Shown: positions 51,309-60,397, counted from the first letter of the stretch. The stretch is DNA of 64,000 nucleotides from Mycolicibacterium malmesburyense (GCF_001050015.1 NZ_CVTB01000144.1:1-64000); one strand, 5' to 3'. The notes: generated by a model not told the origin, from the letters alone. Numbers and translations: made by a program.

Positions 51309-52280
51309 TCAGCTCGCGGTCGGGTCCACCGGAATCTCGACGCTGGCGACCAGCCCGCGGTGGTCCGATCCGCGCAACGCCACGGTGTACACCTCCGTAG
51401 CCGCGCAGTTGCGCAGCAGCACATGGTCGATGCCGACCACCGAAGGACGCCACGGCTTGCCGGGATAGCTACGGGTGAGGCCGGCGCCGGCTTGTTCGGC
51501 GGCGTCGCGGTAACCCGCGTCCAGCAGGAGCCGGAACGGGCGCATGTCGTAGGTCGCGTTGAAATCGCCCGCCACGACGACGGCACCGGATCCCGCGGTA
51601 CGGGCCAACTCCCGCAGCGTCTCAGGCAACCGGCCGATGTCGCCCTGGAGCCGGCTCAGCGGCTGCACCAACGGGGCGGCCAAGTGTATGGCGAGCACGC
51701 TGACATCGAATCTCACGCCGGGAACCCGGATCTGAGTGAGCAGCATCGGCATCTGATAACCCTCGACTTTGCCGGCGCCCACGATGGGATGGCGGCTCCA
51801 CACGCCGATCCCCGCCGCCATCGGGCGCGGGTCTATCACCTTGTGCCCGAAAACGGTGTCCAGCCCGGCCGCCGACATGGCCTCGGCCACTTGCGGAGTC
51901 AGCTCTTGGACGACGAGCACGTCGGCCGCCGCGGACGCCAAGTGCACCACCGCGCGCGCGTCGGCGCCGCCCATACCGAGGTTGGCGGTGAGCACCCGCA
52001 GCGCGGTCGAAGGAACGTCGATCTTCTCCGGACCGAGGTAGCGCGGTGCCAGCACCGCGAGCATCGCCACACACAGCGCCGCAGCCACGATCGTCGCCGC
52101 CCACCGTCGCGCCACCGCGAACAGCACCATCGACGCGACCCCCGCGACCGTCAGGTATGGCGATGCCGCGGCGAGCACCAACACGACCTCGTTGTCGACC
52201 GGCAGATAACGCGACACCAGCCCAGCGAGCGCCAACCCGAATGCGAGCGCGCCGAGGACCGTCGCCGGTACTCGAATCAT
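51309..52280 (-). CDS. Membrane-anchored endonuclease/exonuclease/phosphatase-family protein
   Basis: A 323-residue protein with three N-terminal helices (about 4-24, 30-50, 60-82). An extracytoplasmic EEP domain follows: LRVLTANLGMGGADARAVVH, VVQELTPQVAEAM (metal Glu), VVVAGDFNATYDMRPF and GIDHVLLRN with the final GSDHRGLVA (catalytic His). Membrane-anchored EEP proteins are usually phosphodiesterases or lipid phosphatases rather than nucleases. It converges on the polysaccharide-like operon with 4 nt between stops. A role in recycling a lipid carrier is possible but only inferred. Confidence 0.85.
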   Translation of the reverse strand: MIRVPATVLGALAFGLALAGLVSRYLPVDNEVVLVLAAASPYLTVAGVASMVLFAVARRWAATIVAAALCVAMLAVLAPRYLGPEKIDVPSTALRVLTANLGMGGADARAVVHLASAAADVLVVQELTPQVAEAMSAAGLDTVFGHKVIDPRPMAAGIGVWSRHPIVGAGKVEGYQMPMLLTQIRVPGVRFDVSVLAIHLAAPLVQPLSRLQGDIGRLPETLRELARTAGSGAVVVAGDFNATYDMRPFRLLLDAGYRDAAEQAGAGLTRSYPGKPWRPSVVGIDHVLLRNCAATEVYTVALRGSDHRGLVASVEIPVDPTAS

Positions 52281-52303
52281 GTTGTGTCGGAGTGGTCTGC
52301 TGA

Positions 52304-53314
52304 TCAGCCCAGACGGCGCAAACGCGGCTCGAGATCGCGCTTGAACAGTTCGAGGAACCTGCGCTGATCGTGGCCCGGCGCGTGGAACACCAGATGGTTG
52401 AGGCCCCAGTCAACGTAGTCCTTGACCTTCTCCACGGCCTCGTCGGGATCCGACGCGACGATCCAACGCTTGGCGACCTGCTCGATCGGCAGTTCGTCGG
52501 CGGCCTTCTCCATCTCGATCGGATCGTCGATGGAGTGCTTCTGCTCCGCGGTCAACGACAACGGCGCCCAGAACCGGGTGTTCTCCAGCGCCAGCTCCGG
52601 ATCGGTGTCGTAGGAGATCTTGATCTCGATCATCCGGTCGATGTCGTCGGCGTTGCGGCCGGCGGCCTCGGCGCCGTCGCGGACCGCGGGAATGAGCTTG
52701 TCCTTGTACAGCTCCTCCCCCTTGCCGCTGGTGCAGATGAACCCGTCGCCCGCGCGGCCCGCGTACTTGGCCACCACAGGACCGCCCGCGGCGATGTACA
52801 CCGGGATACCGCCTTCGGGCACGTCGTAGATCGAGGCGCCCTTCGTGCGGTAGTACTCGCCGTCGAAGTCGACCCGGTCGCCCAGCCACAGCTCGCGCAT
52901 CAACTTGACCGACTCGCGCAGCCGAGCGAAGCGCTCCTTGAACTCCGGCCAATCACCCTCGTAGCCGGTGGCGATCTCGTTGAGCGCCTCGCCGGTACCC
53001 ACACCGAGGAAGATCCGGTTCGGATACAGGCACCCCATGGTCGCGAACGCCTGCGCGATCACCGCGGGGTTGTAACGGAACGTCGGGGTCAACACCGACG
53101 TGCCGAGGATGAGGTTCTTGGTGCGCTCGCCGACCGCGGTCATCCACGCCAGGGAAAACGGCGCGTGGCCGCCCTCGTGGCGCCACGGCTGGAAGTGGTC
53201 GCTGACCGTCGCGCTGTCCATCCCGTGGTCTTCGGCCGCCACGGCCAGCTCGACCAGTTCCCGCGGCGCGAACTGCTCCGCCGACGCCTTATATCCGAGT
53301 TTGAGTTCAGCCAC
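52304..53314 (-). CDS. fgd1: F420-dependent glucose-6-phosphate dehydrogenase
   Basis: A 336-residue luciferase-like TIM-barrel enzyme oxidising glucose-6-phosphate to 6-phosphogluconolactone with reduction of coenzyme F420. The sequence [40 protein letters not shown] (active-site His/Trp region), [30 protein letters not shown] and [16 protein letters not shown] is characteristic. It supplies F420H2 used by reductases, including those that activate nitroimidazole drugs in mycobacteria. GTG start at 53314. Confidence 0.97.
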   Translation of the reverse strand: MAELKLGYKASAEQFAPRELVELAVAAEDHGMDSATVSDHFQPWRHEGGHAPFSLAWMTAVGERTKNLILGTSVLTPTFRYNPAVIAQAFATMGCLYPNRIFLGVGTGEALNEIATGYEGDWPEFKERFARLRESVKLMRELWLGDRVDFDGEYYRTKGASIYDVPEGGIPVYIAAGGPVVAKYAGRAGDGFICTSGKGEELYKDKLIPAVRDGAEAAGRNADDIDRMIEIKISYDTDPELALENTRFWAPLSLTAEQKHSIDDPIEMEKAADELPIEQVAKRWIVASDPDEAVEKVKDYVDWGLNHLVFHAPGHDQRRFLELFKRDLEPRLRRLG

Positions 53315-53337
53315 GGCTTCGTTTCTACTCCCTTGCT

Positions 53338-53343
53338 TACACT
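53338..53343 (+). promoter_or_regulatory. Putative -10 box of the MBL-fold gene (leaderless)
   Basis: TACACT ends 6 nt before the ATG at 53350 in the 35-nt region divergent from fgd1. Confidence 0.45.
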
Positions 53344-53349
53344 CGCGGC

Positions 53350-54084
53350 ATGGCAGCAGCCTTGAGCGCCATCACCGACACGGTCCACTTCGCGTTCACC
53401 GACCTCGTCAACTGGACGCTCGTGGCCGACGACACGGGCGTGCTGCTCATAGACACCGGCTTCCCCGGCAACCGAGACGACGTGCTGGACTCCCTGCGTC
53501 ACCTCGGCTTCGGAGTCGACGACCTGCGCGCAATCCTGTTGACCCACGCCCACATCGACCACTTCGGCTCGGCGATCTGGTTCGCGAAAACGCACGGCAC
53601 GCCGGTCTACTGCCACGCCGCCGAAGTGGGCCACGCCAAGCGGGAGTACCTCGAACAAGCGTCTCCGGCTGACATCGCCAAGCACATCTGGCGGCCGCGC
53701 TACCTGACGTGGTCGGTGGCGATCACCCGCAAGGGCGGCATGGTGCGCGACGGCATACCCACCGCGCAGACCCTCACCGAGGACATCGCGGCGACGCTGC
53801 CCGGAAAGCCCATGGCGATCCCGACGCCGGGCCACACCGGTGGACACTGCTCGTTTCTGGTCGACGGCGTGCTGGTGAGCGGCGACGCGCTGGTCACCGG
53901 TCATCCGCTCTCGACGCGCGGGGGCCCGCAGCTTCTGCCCGGATTGTTCAACCACGACCAGGACGGCTGCGTGCGCAGCCTCTCGGCGCTCGGTCTTCTG
54001 GACACCGAGGTGCTGCTGCCCGGCCACGGCCCGGCATGGCGCGGATCGATCCGCGACGCGGCCGAGACCGCGGCGCGCGCTTAG
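53350..54084 (+). CDS. MBL-fold metallohydrolase (Rv0406c-type)
   Basis: A 244-residue protein with the metallo-beta-lactamase zinc motif THAHIDHFG (HxHxDH, about residue 64) and additional ligands in [20 protein letters not shown] and LLPGHGPAW. Cytosolic, no signal peptide. Family members hydrolyse thioesters, lactones or phosphoesters; substrate unknown. It is divergent from fgd1, as Rv0406c is in M. tuberculosis, and overlaps the next convergent gene by 4 nt. Confidence 0.9.
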   Translation: MAAALSAITDTVHFAFTDLVNWTLVADDTGVLLIDTGFPGNRDDVLDSLRHLGFGVDDLRAILLTHAHIDHFGSAIWFAKTHGTPVYCHAAEVGHAKREYLEQASPADIAKHIWRPRYLTWSVAITRKGGMVRDGIPTAQTLTEDIAATLPGKPMAIPTPGHTGGHCSFLVDGVLVSGDALVTGHPLSTRGGPQLLPGLFNHDQDGCVRSLSALGLLDTEVLLPGHGPAWRGSIRDAAETAARA

Positions 54085-54422
54085 ACCAGTTTCTGGTAGC
54101 CGAGCAGGAAGACCGCGGTCAGGCACAGCCCGCAGGCGATCACGATGGTCGGCATCAGGATCATGGCGTCGAGTTCGTCGTCGTCGAGCACATCGCTCTC
54201 GAAGCGTCCGAACAAAACCCGGGCCAGCCCCGTTCGGCGGAAGGTGTGGACCATGACCCGCACGGGCTTGGTCTCCCGGCGCCGCCCGATGAACACCCGC
54301 GACGCCACCCCGAACAGGAACGTCACCAGGCCGCCCGCAACCAGCAGCCAGCCGACCATCGTCTGCGATAACGCCACCTTAACCCCCGGTGCCGCGCGGC
54401 TCATCGTGTCTTCGCGCGACAC
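54081..54422 (-). CDS. Small two-helix membrane protein, 113 aa
   Basis: GTG start at 54422. One helix near the N-terminus (MVGWLLVAGGLVTFLFGVAS), an Arg-rich cytoplasmic loop with an acidic patch (ESDVLDDDELD), and a second helix (PTIVIACGLCLTAVFLLGY). TAGGCT lies 8 nt before the start. No recognised family; convergent with the MBL gene with a 4-nt overlap. Confidence 0.65.
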   Translation of the reverse strand: MSREDTMSRAAPGVKVALSQTMVGWLLVAGGLVTFLFGVASRVFIGRRRETKPVRVMVHTFRRTGLARVLFGRFESDVLDDDELDAMILMPTIVIACGLCLTAVFLLGYQKLV

Positions 54423-54430
54423 CGCAGCCC

Positions 54431-54436
54431 AGCCTA
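54431..54436 (-). promoter_or_regulatory. Putative -10 box of the gene at 54422 (leaderless)
   Basis: TAGGCT on the minus strand, 8 nt before the GTG at 54422. Confidence 0.35.
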
Positions 54437-54470
54437 TAGGCCGGTCAGGGTCTTCAACGCTGGACGAAAC

Positions 54471-54962
54471 TCATCGCAGCACCTTGGCGAACGCCACCGG
54501 GAAGACGTCGCCCTCGGCGGGCAGCGGATCGGTCAGCCGCTCATAGCCCGCCGACTCGTACAGCGCCTCCGCTTCGGGTTGGCGGTCACCGGTCGTCAGG
54601 TAGACCCGTCGATACCCGCGGGCGAGAATGCGGGCCTCGAGTTCGGCGAGCAGCGCCTTGGCCAGACCCTGTTGACGGTGCCGGCTGTCGGTCCAGATCC
54701 GCTTCAGCTCGGCGGTGGTGTCGTCGAACCGACAGAACGCCCCTCCCGTGACCGGCCGGTCGCCGAGCAGGCCGACCACCAGGTCGCCGTGCGGCGGGGC
54801 GAACTCGTCGGCCGGATGCCCGCGCAGCCACCTGCTCACCGTCTCCTGACGAGGGCCGTAGCGCTGCGAATACTCGACCGTCAACTCGGTCAGCAACGGC
54901 TCCACCAGGGGGTCGTCCTGGCGGACGGCAACGAACTTCAGCGGGGTCGACACGGGCATCAT
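54471..54962 (-). CDS. GNAT-family N-acetyltransferase
   Basis: A 163-residue single-domain acetyltransferase. The acetyl-CoA loop is TDSRHRQQGLAKALLAELE, followed by YLTTGDRQPEAEALYESAGY, the usual last strand-helix unit. Acceptor unknown. Begins with two Met codons; either could be the start. Stands alone, divergent from the SDR gene. Confidence 0.85.
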   Translation of the reverse strand: MMPVSTPLKFVAVRQDDPLVEPLLTELTVEYSQRYGPRQETVSRWLRGHPADEFAPPHGDLVVGLLGDRPVTGGAFCRFDDTTAELKRIWTDSRHRQQGLAKALLAELEARILARGYRRVYLTTGDRQPEAEALYESAGYERLTDPLPAEGDVFPVAFAKVLR

Positions 54963-55043
54963 CTAACTGTCAACGCCAACGGGACGCACGCATTCCTGTG
55001 CGGCACATCTGCCCAGCCGGATCGGAATCACGCCACTTCCCCG

Positions 55044-55069
55044 CCAAACTTGACACGTGTAAAGTTTGG
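55044..55069 (+). promoter_or_regulatory. Perfect palindromic operator overlapping the SDR promoter
   Basis: Arms CCAAACTT (55044-55051) and AAGTTTGG (55062-55069) flank a centre that itself contains the palindrome ACACGTGT (55053-55060). The element spans TAAAGT (55060-55065), a -10-like hexamer 8 nt before the SDR ATG. A dimeric repressor of the TetR or similar class bound here would block transcription. No regulator gene is adjacent. Confidence 0.7.
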
Positions 55070-55073
55070 TCGC

Positions 55074-55925
55074 ATGGACAACATCAGGGGCAAAACCATC
55101 GCGATCACCGGCGCCGCCCGCGGCATCGGCTATGCGACCGCGAAGGCGCTGCTGGCCCGCGGTGCCCGCGTCGTCATCGGCGACCGCGACGTGGCGCTGC
55201 AGGAGTCGGCCGTCGCGCAACTGACCAATCTCGGACCCGCCTCGGGCTATCCGCTCGACGTCACCGACCGCGAGTCGTTCGCCGCGTTCCTCGACAAGGC
55301 CCGCACCGACGGCGGCGGCCGCATCGACGTACTGATCAACAACGCCGGCGTGATGCCGATCGGCCCATTCGTCGACGAGACCGAGCAGTCGATCCGCTCG
55401 ACCCTCGAGGTCAACCTGTACGGCGTGATCGCCGGGTGTCAGCTCGTGCTGCCGGAGATGATCGCCCGGCGCAGCGGACACATCATCAACATCGCCTCGC
55501 TGTCGGGGCTGATTCCGGTGCCGGGTCAGGTCGTGTACGTGGGCGCGAAGTACGGGGTGGTCGGGTTGACGGCCGCGCTGGCCGACGAGGTCGCGGCGCA
55601 CAACGTCGACGTGTCGGTGATCATGCCGCCGTTCACCAACACCGAGCTGATCTCGGGCACCAAGAGCGGCGGGGGGATAAAGCCGGTCGAGCCCGAGGAC
55701 ATCGCGGCGGCCATCGTCAAGACCCTCGACAAGCCGAAAACCCATGTCTCCGTGCCGGCTCCGCTGCGCTTCACCGCCCAGGCCGCGCAGATGCTGGGCC
55801 CGCGCGGGCGTCGCTGGCTCAACAGCAAGCTCGGACTGGACCGGGTGTTCCTCGACTTCGACACGTCCGCCCGCAAGAAGTACGAGGACCGGGCGCGCAC
55901 CGCGCAGGGCGTCGTCGAGGAGTGA
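55074..55925 (+). CDS. Short-chain dehydrogenase/reductase (classical SDR)
   Basis: A 283-residue NAD(P)-dependent oxidoreductase with TGAARGIGYATA (cofactor motif, residues 12-23), NNAGVMPIG, and the catalytic Ser plus YVGAK (Tyr/Lys) in SLSGLIPVPGQVVYVGAKYG. A C-terminal extension of about 40 residues (RRWLNSKLGLDRVFLDFDTS) is typical of a mycobacterial SDR subgroup. Substrate unknown. ATG at 55074 lies 4 nt after the palindrome, leaving no room for a Shine-Dalgarno, so a leaderless transcript is likely. Confidence 0.88.
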   Translation: MDNIRGKTIAITGAARGIGYATAKALLARGARVVIGDRDVALQESAVAQLTNLGPASGYPLDVTDRESFAAFLDKARTDGGGRIDVLINNAGVMPIGPFVDETEQSIRSTLEVNLYGVIAGCQLVLPEMIARRSGHIINIASLSGLIPVPGQVVYVGAKYGVVGLTAALADEVAAHNVDVSVIMPPFTNTELISGTKSGGGIKPVEPEDIAAAIVKTLDKPKTHVSVPAPLRFTAQAAQMLGPRGRRWLNSKLGLDRVFLDFDTSARKKYEDRARTAQGVVEE

Positions 55926-55935
55926 AACCGCAGCG

Positions 55936-56352
55936 CTAGACGGGGAACGTCGGCGCCGGGTCGCCCAACCGGTAGGCCTCGATGACGTCGAGGCTCTCGA
56001 ACAACTCGTCGAAGTTGAACTGGTAGTCGTCGGCGGTGCCGACGAAGACCACGTGCGCGACGTCGGCGTCGTCGTCGGCGGTCAACACCACCGTCGTCAC
56101 GGACACCAGATCCTCGTCCGGCACCTCGGCCTGCGACGGCGGATAGAACCACAGCGCGGACTCCTCGTCGGAGAGTTCGTCGTCGAACACCCAGCCCCGC
56201 TCGGTGATTCGCGCGTCGAAGGCCTCCAGCACCGCCGCGGTCGCGGTCTCCTCGGTCAGCGAATCCATCACATTGTCAGGAATCCAACGGTCGTTGCGAG
56301 CGGCCTGCCGCTTACGGCGGCGGGCCTTCTTCGCGTCGCTGCGCCGAGACAC
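55936..56352 (-). CDS. Hypothetical acidic protein, 138 aa
   Basis: Highly basic first 20 residues (SRRSDAKKARRRKRQAARND) followed by a very acidic body with strands such as VSVTTVVLTADDDADVAHVV and FVGTADDYQFNFDELFES. No membrane segment or signal peptide. Sits exactly at the end of the metZ operon (its start immediately follows the metZ stop), so it may be co-transcribed with rhodanese and metZ. Family not recognised. Confidence 0.75.
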   Translation of the reverse strand: MSRRSDAKKARRRKRQAARNDRWIPDNVMDSLTEETATAAVLEAFDARITERGWVFDDELSDEESALWFYPPSQAEVPDEDLVSVTTVVLTADDDADVAHVVFVGTADDYQFNFDELFESLDVIEAYRLGDPAPTFPV

Positions 56353-57588
56353 CTAACTCAGCGCCTGGTCGAGATCGTTGAGCAGATCGTCGGTTCCCTC
56401 CAGGCCCACCGAGATTCGCACCACACCGTCGCCGAGGCCGATCGCGGCGCGGCCCTCCGGACCCATCGCGCGGTGGGTGGTGGTGGCCGGGTGGGTGATC
56501 AACGACTTGGCGTCACCGAGGTTGTTCGAGATGTCGACGATGCGCAGCTTATCGAGCACCTCGAACGCGCGCTCCTTCGTTCCGCCCTTCACCTCGAACG
56601 TGACAACCGTTCCGCCGCCGGTCATTTGGCGCTTGGCCAGGTCGTACTGCGGATGCGACTCGAGAAACGGGTAGCGCACCCAGCTCACCGCGGGATGGCT
56701 CTCGAGGAACTCCGCGATCCGCTGCGCCGACGCGTTCTGGTACTCCACCCGCACCGCGAGCGTCTCCAGCCCCTTGAGCAGCGTCCACGCGTTGAACGGG
56801 CTCAGCGCGGGACCGGTGTGGCGCATCAACTTCTGCACCGGCTCGTCGATGTACTGCTCGTCGCCGAGGATCGCCCCGCCGAGCACGCGGCCCTGACCGT
56901 CGATGTGCTTGGTGCCCGAGTACACGACCACGTCGGCACCCAGCGGGAAACCCTGCTGCAGGATCGGCGTCGCGAACACGTTGTCCAGCACGACCTTTGC
57001 GCCCGCGGCGTGGGCGAGGTCGCACACCGCCGCGATGTCCACCAGCGACTGCATCGGGTTGGACGGCGTCTCGAAGAACACAGCTCGGGTGGGCTTGGAA
57101 GAGTCAGACAGGGCCTCTTCCCACTGCGAGAGGTCGTCGCCGTCGACGAACACCGTCTCCACACCCCACCGCGGCAGGATCTCGTCGCACACCACGAAGC
57201 AGGAGCCGAACAGGCTGCGCGCGGCTACCAGGCGATCACCGGCACCCAGCAGCGCCCCCAGCGACGTGAACACCGCGGCCATGCCGGTCGCGGTCGCGAA
57301 ACACGCAGGCGCACCCTCGATCAGGCGCAGCCGCTCCTCGAACATCGAGATCGTCGGATTGCCGTAGCGCGAGTACACATAGCGGTCGATCTCACCGGTG
57401 AACGCCTTCTCGGCGTCGGCGGCCGACGCGTAGACATAGCCCGACGTGAGGAACAGACCCTCGGCGGTCTCCTCGAACTCCGACCGCAGCAGCCCACCCC
57501 GCACGCCGATGGTGGCCTGGCTGACCCCGTCGGGCAGCGCCGCAGGGGTGCGGACGGACGGGACCGCGTTCTCGGAATGGGAACTCAT
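56353..57588 (-). CDS. metZ: O-succinylhomoserine sulfhydrylase
   Basis: A 411-residue PLP enzyme of the Cys/Met metabolism family. Key regions: YSRYGNPTISMFEERLR, CFATATGMAAVFTSLGALL, FFETPSNPMQSLVDI, VDNVFATPILQQ, VVYSGTKHIDGQGRV (PLP-binding Lys) and a C-terminal IGLGDGVVRISVGLE. It makes homocysteine directly from O-succinylhomoserine and sulfide in methionine synthesis. ATG at 57588 overlaps the rhodanese stop by 4 nt, a pairing conserved in mycobacteria (Rv0390-Rv0391). Confidence 0.95.
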   Translation of the reverse strand: MSSHSENAVPSVRTPAALPDGVSQATIGVRGGLLRSEFEETAEGLFLTSGYVYASAADAEKAFTGEIDRYVYSRYGNPTISMFEERLRLIEGAPACFATATGMAAVFTSLGALLGAGDRLVAARSLFGSCFVVCDEILPRWGVETVFVDGDDLSQWEEALSDSSKPTRAVFFETPSNPMQSLVDIAAVCDLAHAAGAKVVLDNVFATPILQQGFPLGADVVVYSGTKHIDGQGRVLGGAILGDEQYIDEPVQKLMRHTGPALSPFNAWTLLKGLETLAVRVEYQNASAQRIAEFLESHPAVSWVRYPFLESHPQYDLAKRQMTGGGTVVTFEVKGGTKERAFEVLDKLRIVDISNNLGDAKSLITHPATTTHRAMGPEGRAAIGLGDGVVRISVGLEGTDDLLNDLDQALS

Positions 57589-58022
57589 GACTGCTTCCAG
57601 GGAAGTCCGACGGCCTTCCATCCGCTGGCGCCGCGATGCCCGCTCTCGTCGAGGTGGCCCTCGAAACCGTCGAGCACGTTGTACGACGGCGCGATGCCGG
57701 CTTCGGTGGCGGCCTCGGCCGCGCCGATCGACCGGTTGCCCGAGCGACACAGGAACACCACGGGGCCCGCCTCGGAACCGGTGTCGGCGATCTCGCGGCG
57801 CAGGTCGTCGACGAACGAGTCGTTGTGCTTGCCGTCGGTGCGGTTCCACTCGATGAACACGACCTCGCGCTGCAGCGACGACAGGTCGGGCACGCCGACG
57901 AAGCGCCACTCGGCGTCGGTGCGGACGTCCACCAGCACCGCGTTGGGGGTGCCGGTCAGCAGCTTCCAGGCCTCTTCGGGCGTGATGTCTCCGGCATAAC
58001 TCACGATCGTTGAGTGTCCCAC
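57585..58022 (-). CDS. Rhodanese-domain sulfurtransferase (Rv0390-type)
   Basis: A 145-residue single rhodanese domain with the active-site loop FLCRSGNRSIGAA (catalytic Cys) and the CDC25-like start PNAVLVDVRTDAEWRFVGVP. It probably supplies or handles sulfane sulfur for the adjacent MetZ, with which it overlaps by 4 nt. GTG start at 58022, 2 nt after the preceding gene's stop. Confidence 0.92.
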   Translation of the reverse strand: MGHSTIVSYAGDITPEEAWKLLTGTPNAVLVDVRTDAEWRFVGVPDLSSLQREVVFIEWNRTDGKHNDSFVDDLRREIADTGSEAGPVVFLCRSGNRSIGAAEAATEAGIAPSYNVLDGFEGHLDESGHRGASGWKAVGLPWKQS

Positions 58023-58024
58023 AG

Positions 58025-58471
58025 CTACCTGGGACCGGGGGAACAGACCTTCCAGGCGTCGCCGTCGCGGATGAACGTCATGTCGACGGCCTTCTTGTCG
58101 TCGGGCGCCTTGTCGAAGTGATACGTCACCTTCGCGGTGGCGCGGTCGCCGTCGATCGCGACGTCGGTGACGTCGTCAACGAACCGCTCACCCCGCTTCG
58201 CGACGGAATCACGTTGCTCGGCAAGCACTTCGGCCTCGTTATGAGCCTGCGCCGGACAGGTGTAGCCGCGGAAGTCGGCGTAGTTCTGCCGCTGCAGCGC
58301 ATCGTTCTGTCCGACGGCGGCCCGGGCCACCTGCTGCTCCGGGGGCTCCTCTTCGTTCCCGAACAGGTTCAACAGCCAGATTCCGATCACGACGAGCACA
58401 ACGAGTGTGAGCGCGATCAGAAACGGCGCCGCGGTCGGCCGGTCGCCCGGCCCCGCTTCCGATTCAGACAC
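58025..58471 (-). CDS. Membrane-anchored protein, DUF4878/NTF2-like type
   Basis: A 148-residue protein: short cytoplasmic tail, one helix (FLIALTLVVLVVIGIWLLNLF), then an external domain. The domain's beta pattern (DVAIDGDRATAKVTYHF and AVDMTFIRDGDAWKVCSPG) resembles DUF4878/NTF2-like lipoprotein domains. Two Cys (TCPAQ, VCSPG) may form a disulphide. Lies between purT and the rhodanese gene with 2-nt gaps on both sides, so it belongs to the purT-rhodanese-metZ operon. Function unknown. Confidence 0.75.
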   Translation of the reverse strand: MSESEAGPGDRPTAAPFLIALTLVVLVVIGIWLLNLFGNEEEPPEQQVARAAVGQNDALQRQNYADFRGYTCPAQAHNEAEVLAEQRDSVAKRGERFVDDVTDVAIDGDRATAKVTYHFDKAPDDKKAVDMTFIRDGDAWKVCSPGPR

Positions 58472-58473
58472 CG

Positions 58474-59727
58474 CTACCAGAGCCTGCGCAGCGCGGCAGT
58501 GACGCGTCGGGCGCGGTCACGGGCGACGATCGGATCGGGCGCGGTCGCCAGCGCCACCGCCAGCCGCCGCTTCTCCTCGGTCTCGTCGGGACGGTTGAAC
58601 AGCGCGACGTCGCTCTCGGCCACCGCGAGCGCCTCGGCCAGCACCGGCTGCGGGTCCCGGCCGCTCGCCGGCGTCGCCTCCGCGCCCGCGTAAACGACCT
58701 CCGCGGCGGCGGGCGAGATCATGATCGTGTCGACCGGCAGCCCCAGGATCGCGCGGGCGTGCAACTCGAACTCCGAGAGCCGCTGCGAACGCATCGTGAC
58801 CAGGCCACTGTCATGCGGGCGCGGGCGCACATTGTCGAAGTAGACCTCGTCACCGCGCACCAGCAGCTCGACACCGAACACCCCGCGCCCGCCGAGCGAG
58901 TTCACGATCCGCGCGGCGATCGACTTCGCGGAGTCCAGCGCGGCGGGCGCCAGCCGCTGCGGCTGCCACGACTCGAGCACATCGCCGTCGGCCTGCCGGT
59001 GCCCGATCGGCTCGCAGAAGTGCACCGCCGGTCCGGTGGGCCCGACCGTGCGAATGGTCAACAGCGTGACCTCGAAGTCGATCTCGACCACCGATTCGAC
59101 CATGACGCGGTTGTGCGGGATCCGGCCCGCGGCAACGGCGCGCTGCCACGCCGGCTCGACGTCCTCGGCGCGCACCAGCACCGACTCGCCCTCGCCGGGC
59201 GCCGACGCGATCGGCTTGACCACCAGCGGAAAACCGGCATGCCGGGCGACCGCGCTGAGCTCCTCGGCCGATCCCGCGAACCAGAACGGCGCGGTGGGCA
59301 GCCCCAGCTCGTCGGAGGCCAACCTGCGCAGGCCCTCCCGGTCCAGGGACAGCCGGGTGCTACGCGGAGTGGGGAACACCTCCGCGGCGCCGCGCTCGGC
59401 CACCGCGATCAGCGCGTCGGCCGCGATGACGCCCCCCTCGGCCACCACGTAGCGCGGGTTCTCCTTCTCGATGAGCGCGGTCAACTCCTCGGCGTCGTTC
59501 ATCTTCGCCACAACCGGCCGGTCGGCGACACCGTGGGCGGGCGCGTCGGCGTAGCGGTCCACGGCGATGACCTCGGTGCCCAACCGCTGAAACGCCAGAG
59601 CCAACTCCCGGCTCAATTCACCCGAGCCGAGCAGCATCACCGATGAGCCGCCGGACGGACCGGCGAACGGTTCGGGATCGGTCGCCGGATCGTCGGGATC
59701 GACCGCAGTGTCAGGGGTATCAGTCAT
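58474..59727 (-). CDS. purT: Formate-dependent phosphoribosylglycinamide formyltransferase
   Basis: A 417-residue ATP-grasp enzyme that forms formyl-GAR from GAR, formate and ATP in purine synthesis. Motifs: LGSGELSRELALAFQRLG and VIAVDRYADAPAHGVADR near the N-terminus, SAPGEGESVLVR (ATP-grasp lid), MVESVVEIDFEVTLLTIRT and GVFGVELLVRGDEVYFDNVRPRPHDSG (metal-binding Glu/Asn). ATG at 59727 gives a 20-residue acidic lead before the conserved start. It begins a four- or five-gene operon leading to metZ. Confidence 0.95.
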   Translation of the reverse strand: MTDTPDTAVDPDDPATDPEPFAGPSGGSSVMLLGSGELSRELALAFQRLGTEVIAVDRYADAPAHGVADRPVVAKMNDAEELTALIEKENPRYVVAEGGVIAADALIAVAERGAAEVFPTPRSTRLSLDREGLRRLASDELGLPTAPFWFAGSAEELSAVARHAGFPLVVKPIASAPGEGESVLVRAEDVEPAWQRAVAAGRIPHNRVMVESVVEIDFEVTLLTIRTVGPTGPAVHFCEPIGHRQADGDVLESWQPQRLAPAALDSAKSIAARIVNSLGGRGVFGVELLVRGDEVYFDNVRPRPHDSGLVTMRSQRLSEFELHARAILGLPVDTIMISPAAAEVVYAGAEATPASGRDPQPVLAEALAVAESDVALFNRPDETEEKRRLAVALATAPDPIVARDRARRVTAALRRLW

Positions 59728-59911
59728 CGGGGCTCCAGCCTGCCAGACGCCGTCGCGCACCTGGTAACGCCGTCGAGCGGTCGCCGGGCGCACGTGATCT
59801 GCTCAGCATGCCGACCAACATACGGGCGGCGGAAGGAAGGCTCGTTATCGCGCGTGCGCGGGCCGGTTGATCACCGGCCGTGGATCGAACTCGACGTCGA
59901 TGAGGCGACCC

Positions 59912-60397
59912 TCAACTCGAGATAGCGGACTGTTCGAGCTCCCGACGGAACCGGCGCATGGCGTCGATGAGCGCGCCGAACGTCCGATGCGCAGCGGCCA
60001 GGTCGTCATCGGGCAGGCCCACCAGCGCGTCGTGGGTGGTTTCCCCGAGTGGGGTGAAAAAGCCTCGGGCGACGTTCATCCCGTGGTCGGCCACTCGCAG
60101 GATCACCTTGCGGCGGTCCCGCGGATCCGATTCGCGCCGAAAGTGGCCCGACGCGATCATCCGCTCGACGAGGTAGGTGATCGCGGCCGCGGACATGCCC
60201 ATGCGCTTGCGCAGATCCCCCGCCGTCAGCGGCGCCCCCTCGGTCTCGGCGACCATCACGTGCAGCAGCGCGCGAAAGTCGTTGGCCGCGACGTCATGTC
60301 GGCTCGCGAACAGCCGGCCGATCTCGTCGGATTCGGCGTTCATCGCCCGCACGTCGGCGGCGATCGAAGCCTCCAACGCGTCGCGGTCCTCTGGCAC
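59912..60397 (-). CDS. MarR-family transcriptional regulator
   Basis: A 161-residue winged-helix protein. HTH GAPLTAGDLRKRMGMSAAAI, then TYLVERMIASGHFRRE, and the wing DPRDRRKVILRVADHG are typical MarR. GTG start at 60397 has TATGCT 6 nt upstream. Divergent from the MMPL transporter gene across about 70 nt of AT-rich DNA, so it most likely represses itself and the MMPL-P450-ferredoxin genes and responds to a small hydrophobic ligand. Confidence 0.92.
   Translation of the reverse strand: MPEDRDALEASIAADVRAMNAESDEIGRLFASRHDVAANDFRALLHVMVAETEGAPLTAGDLRKRMGMSAAAITYLVERMIASGHFRRESDPRDRRKVILRVADHGMNVARGFFTPLGETTHDALVGLPDDDLAAAHRTFGALIDAMRRFRRELEQSAISS

Noticed and set aside
55050..55055. TTGACA inside the SDR palindrome as a -35 element
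   Set aside because: A matching -10 at normal spacing would fall on the start codon; the TAAAGT leaderless -10 explains the start better.
59809..59870. Short frame MPTNIRAAEGRLVIARARAG between purT and the MarR gene
   Set aside because: Twenty residues with no ribosome-binding site or recognisable leader-peptide feature; the 184-nt region otherwise shows nothing clear.
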